Origin: Bacillota bacterium
Lineage (GTDB): Bacteria; Bacillota; Clostridia; Oscillospirales; Acutalibacteraceae
DNA: 64,000 nt
Direction: 5' to 3'
Assembly (NCBI GenBank): GCA_023390175.1
Contig: JAEWDK010000024.1
Location: 62,001 to 126,000 of the forward strand
The notes beneath the pieces are model-generated. The model saw nothing but the letters and a program-made list of their open reading frames with translations, was not told the DNA's origin and searched no databases. A program made the translations under genes and the position numbers. Every line of letters begins with the position of its first letter. Position 1 is the first letter of the stretch. Positions 62,785 through 64,000 of this stretch are shown in pieces.

Positions 62785-64000
62785 ATGAATATAGCAGAAG
62801 AAACCGGGGTCAATTCGGCACCCCAAACCACTGGTGCGCCCAATCCGCCCGCGGTGCTCGGATATGGTCAGATTTTGAATCAAAAGAGGGCTGAAATTCC
62901 CGTTCCCTTTACAAATTCAGATGCCGTTTTTGCGTTGATTGCCTTCGTATGCGGATATTTTTTTGTTTGGCTCATCCATCCGTTTCGATTAGGGTTTGGA
63001 GTAACACTGTTTACGTTCCTTTTTTGCGGTGTAACGCTGATGTATGTGAAAAAACGGATGTTATCAATTCCCAGGCAAAGCCATTTCTGGCTTGCGTTAA
63101 TTCTTCTCTCGGCGGTAAATTTTTCGCTCTTCTCAAACGTTTCACTCCAATTTTTAAATTTGCTTTTCCTTATGGGCTGTACAGTCTATTGGGTTGCGGC
63201 ATTGACGTCTAACCGGATTGAAAAATCGATTGGCAGCTATTTTTTGCCGGACATGGTAAATCAGTTAATTAAAGTGCCGTTCGGCAACTTTAACTGTGCG
63301 GTAAAAATCATCAAAGGGACCGCGGTCAAAAACAAAAAAAGTAAGGTGCTGTTCACCGCGCTTTGCGGTGTGCTGGCGATCATTCCGGTCATTTGCGTCG
63401 TGGTTTCGCTGTTGATTCAGGCCGCTGAATCATTCCAAACCATGATTCAGCGGCTCACGTCAAGCTTTGGACAGGAGTTTGTGAATTTTCTGCTTCGCCT
63501 TTTACCGTCTTTTTTAGTGGGCAGCTATTTATTTGGGTTATTGTACGGAAATATTGAGAAAAGGCGTGTGGATACGATTACCGCGGAAAAGGTCGAAAGC
63601 GTTTCACAGCGCTGTAAAAAGTTCCCTGCTGTCGCTTCAATTACCGCGCTGTGTTTGTTGTGCGGGGTATATCTGCTTTTTTTTGGCACACAAACCGTCA
63701 GTCTGTTTTCGGCTTTCTACAATCAACGCCCGAACAGCGTTACTTATTCGGAGTATGCGCGGCGCGGCTTTTTTGAGCTGTGCAAGGTCGTTTTTATTAA
63801 TCTTGGCGTCATGGCGATATCGTCCGTCTTTACATCCCGGAATGACCGGGAGCATAAAATTTTGCGTACTGTAAATGTTGTCCTTTCCGTGGAAACGCTG
63901 CTGTTGATAGCAACGGCGCTCAGTAAAATGATTCTGTATATCAACAGTTACGGGCTGACGCAGAAAAGGGTGTACACCAGCTGCTTTATGATTTTGCTGT
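62785..64000 (+). CDS. DUF4173-like multi-pass membrane protein, cut off by the right edge
   Basis: The frame is open from ATG 62785 (AAAGGAG upstream) to the window end, at least 405 residues. A Pro/Asn-rich N-terminus of about 50 residues is followed by many membrane helices. Near the end, TYSEYARRGFFELCKVVFINLG and a stretch ending ILYINSYGLTQKRVYTSCFM match the DUF4173/DUF4153 family as I know it. It is 12 bases after the HTH gene, in the same operon. The C-terminus is outside the window and the function is unknown. Confidence 0.85.
   Translation, partial: MNIAEETGVNSAPQTTGAPNPPAVLGYGQILNQKRAEIPVPFTNSDAVFALIAFVCGYFFVWLIHPFRLGFGVTLFTFLFCGVTLMYVKKRMLSIPRQSHFWLALILLSAVNFSLFSNVSLQFLNLLFLMGCTVYWVAALTSNRIEKSIGSYFLPDMVNQLIKVPFGNFNCAVKIIKGTAVKNKKSKVLFTALCGVLAIIPVICVVVSLLIQAAESFQTMIQRLTSSFGQEFVNFLLRLLPSFLVGSYLFGLLYGNIEKRRVDTITAEKVESVSQRCKKFPAVASITALCLLCGVYLLFFGTQTVSLFSAFYNQRPNSVTYSEYARRGFFELCKVVFINLGVMAISSVFTSRNDREHKILRTVNVVLSVETLLLIATALSKMILYINSYGLTQKRVYTSCFMILL

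Overview
The window is a continuous stretch of chromosome from a spore-forming, low-to-moderate G+C Firmicute, most likely a clostridial member of the Oscillospiraceae/Ruminococcaceae. The evidence is a 4-hydroxy-3-methylbut-2-enyl diphosphate reductase/S1 fusion, a YunB-type sporulation protein, dnaG next to rpoD, SAM-I and FMN riboswitches, DUF5685 and DUF951 proteins, and mostly strong Shine-Dalgarno sites. I see no tRNA, rRNA, CRISPR array, insertion sequence or prophage. The assignment rests on gene content and protein reading only.

Layout. 0-8 kb: the 3' part of lon, a flippase-like membrane protein, then an operon of a Na+/K+-ATPase-like (type IIC) P-type ATPase and two TrkA/RCK nucleotide-binding proteins. 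8-11 kb: a patatin-like phospholipase; a leftward operon of a Mn-type superoxide dismutase and two small proteins; a VanY-type carboxypeptidase. 11-24 kb: gltX-glnS, birA (leftward), then DUF951-prfA-tsaC-coaE-lytic transglycosylase-M18 aminopeptidase, pyk (leftward), a VanY-like protein that has lost its catalytic residues, and rpmE. 24-29 kb: YigZ, an HD dNTPase, dnaG-rpoD and an Rrf2 regulator. 29-41.4 kb: rpoB-rpoC-rpsL-rpsG-fusA-tuf, the transcription/translation core.

41.5-50 kb: a CapA-like envelope protein; two FMN riboswitches in tandem, each followed by its own terminator, upstream of a riboflavin ECF substrate-binding subunit (RibU); a SAM-I riboswitch before metK; a small membrane protein whose ribosome-binding site lies inside the metK terminator hairpin; recD2-comF; a lone mreB. 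50-53 kb: two paralogous small leftward genes behind a palindromic operator-like site, and a DUF5685/DnaJ/membrane-protein cluster. 53-59 kb: an RpiR regulator, BaiN-like flavoprotein, cmk, two plsC paralogues and ispH-rpsA in a tightly packed run. 59-64 kb: yunB, ligA, then a DUF2975 protein, its small HTH regulator and a DUF4173-like membrane protein that runs off the right edge, behind a promoter carrying phased repeat half-sites.

Most of the window is housekeeping. The strongest unusual signals are the tandem FMN riboswitches, the type IIC ATPase with two RCK proteins but no channel subunit, the operator array in front of the DUF2975/HTH operon, the inactivated VanY paralogue, and the uncharacterised DUF5685/J-domain cluster.
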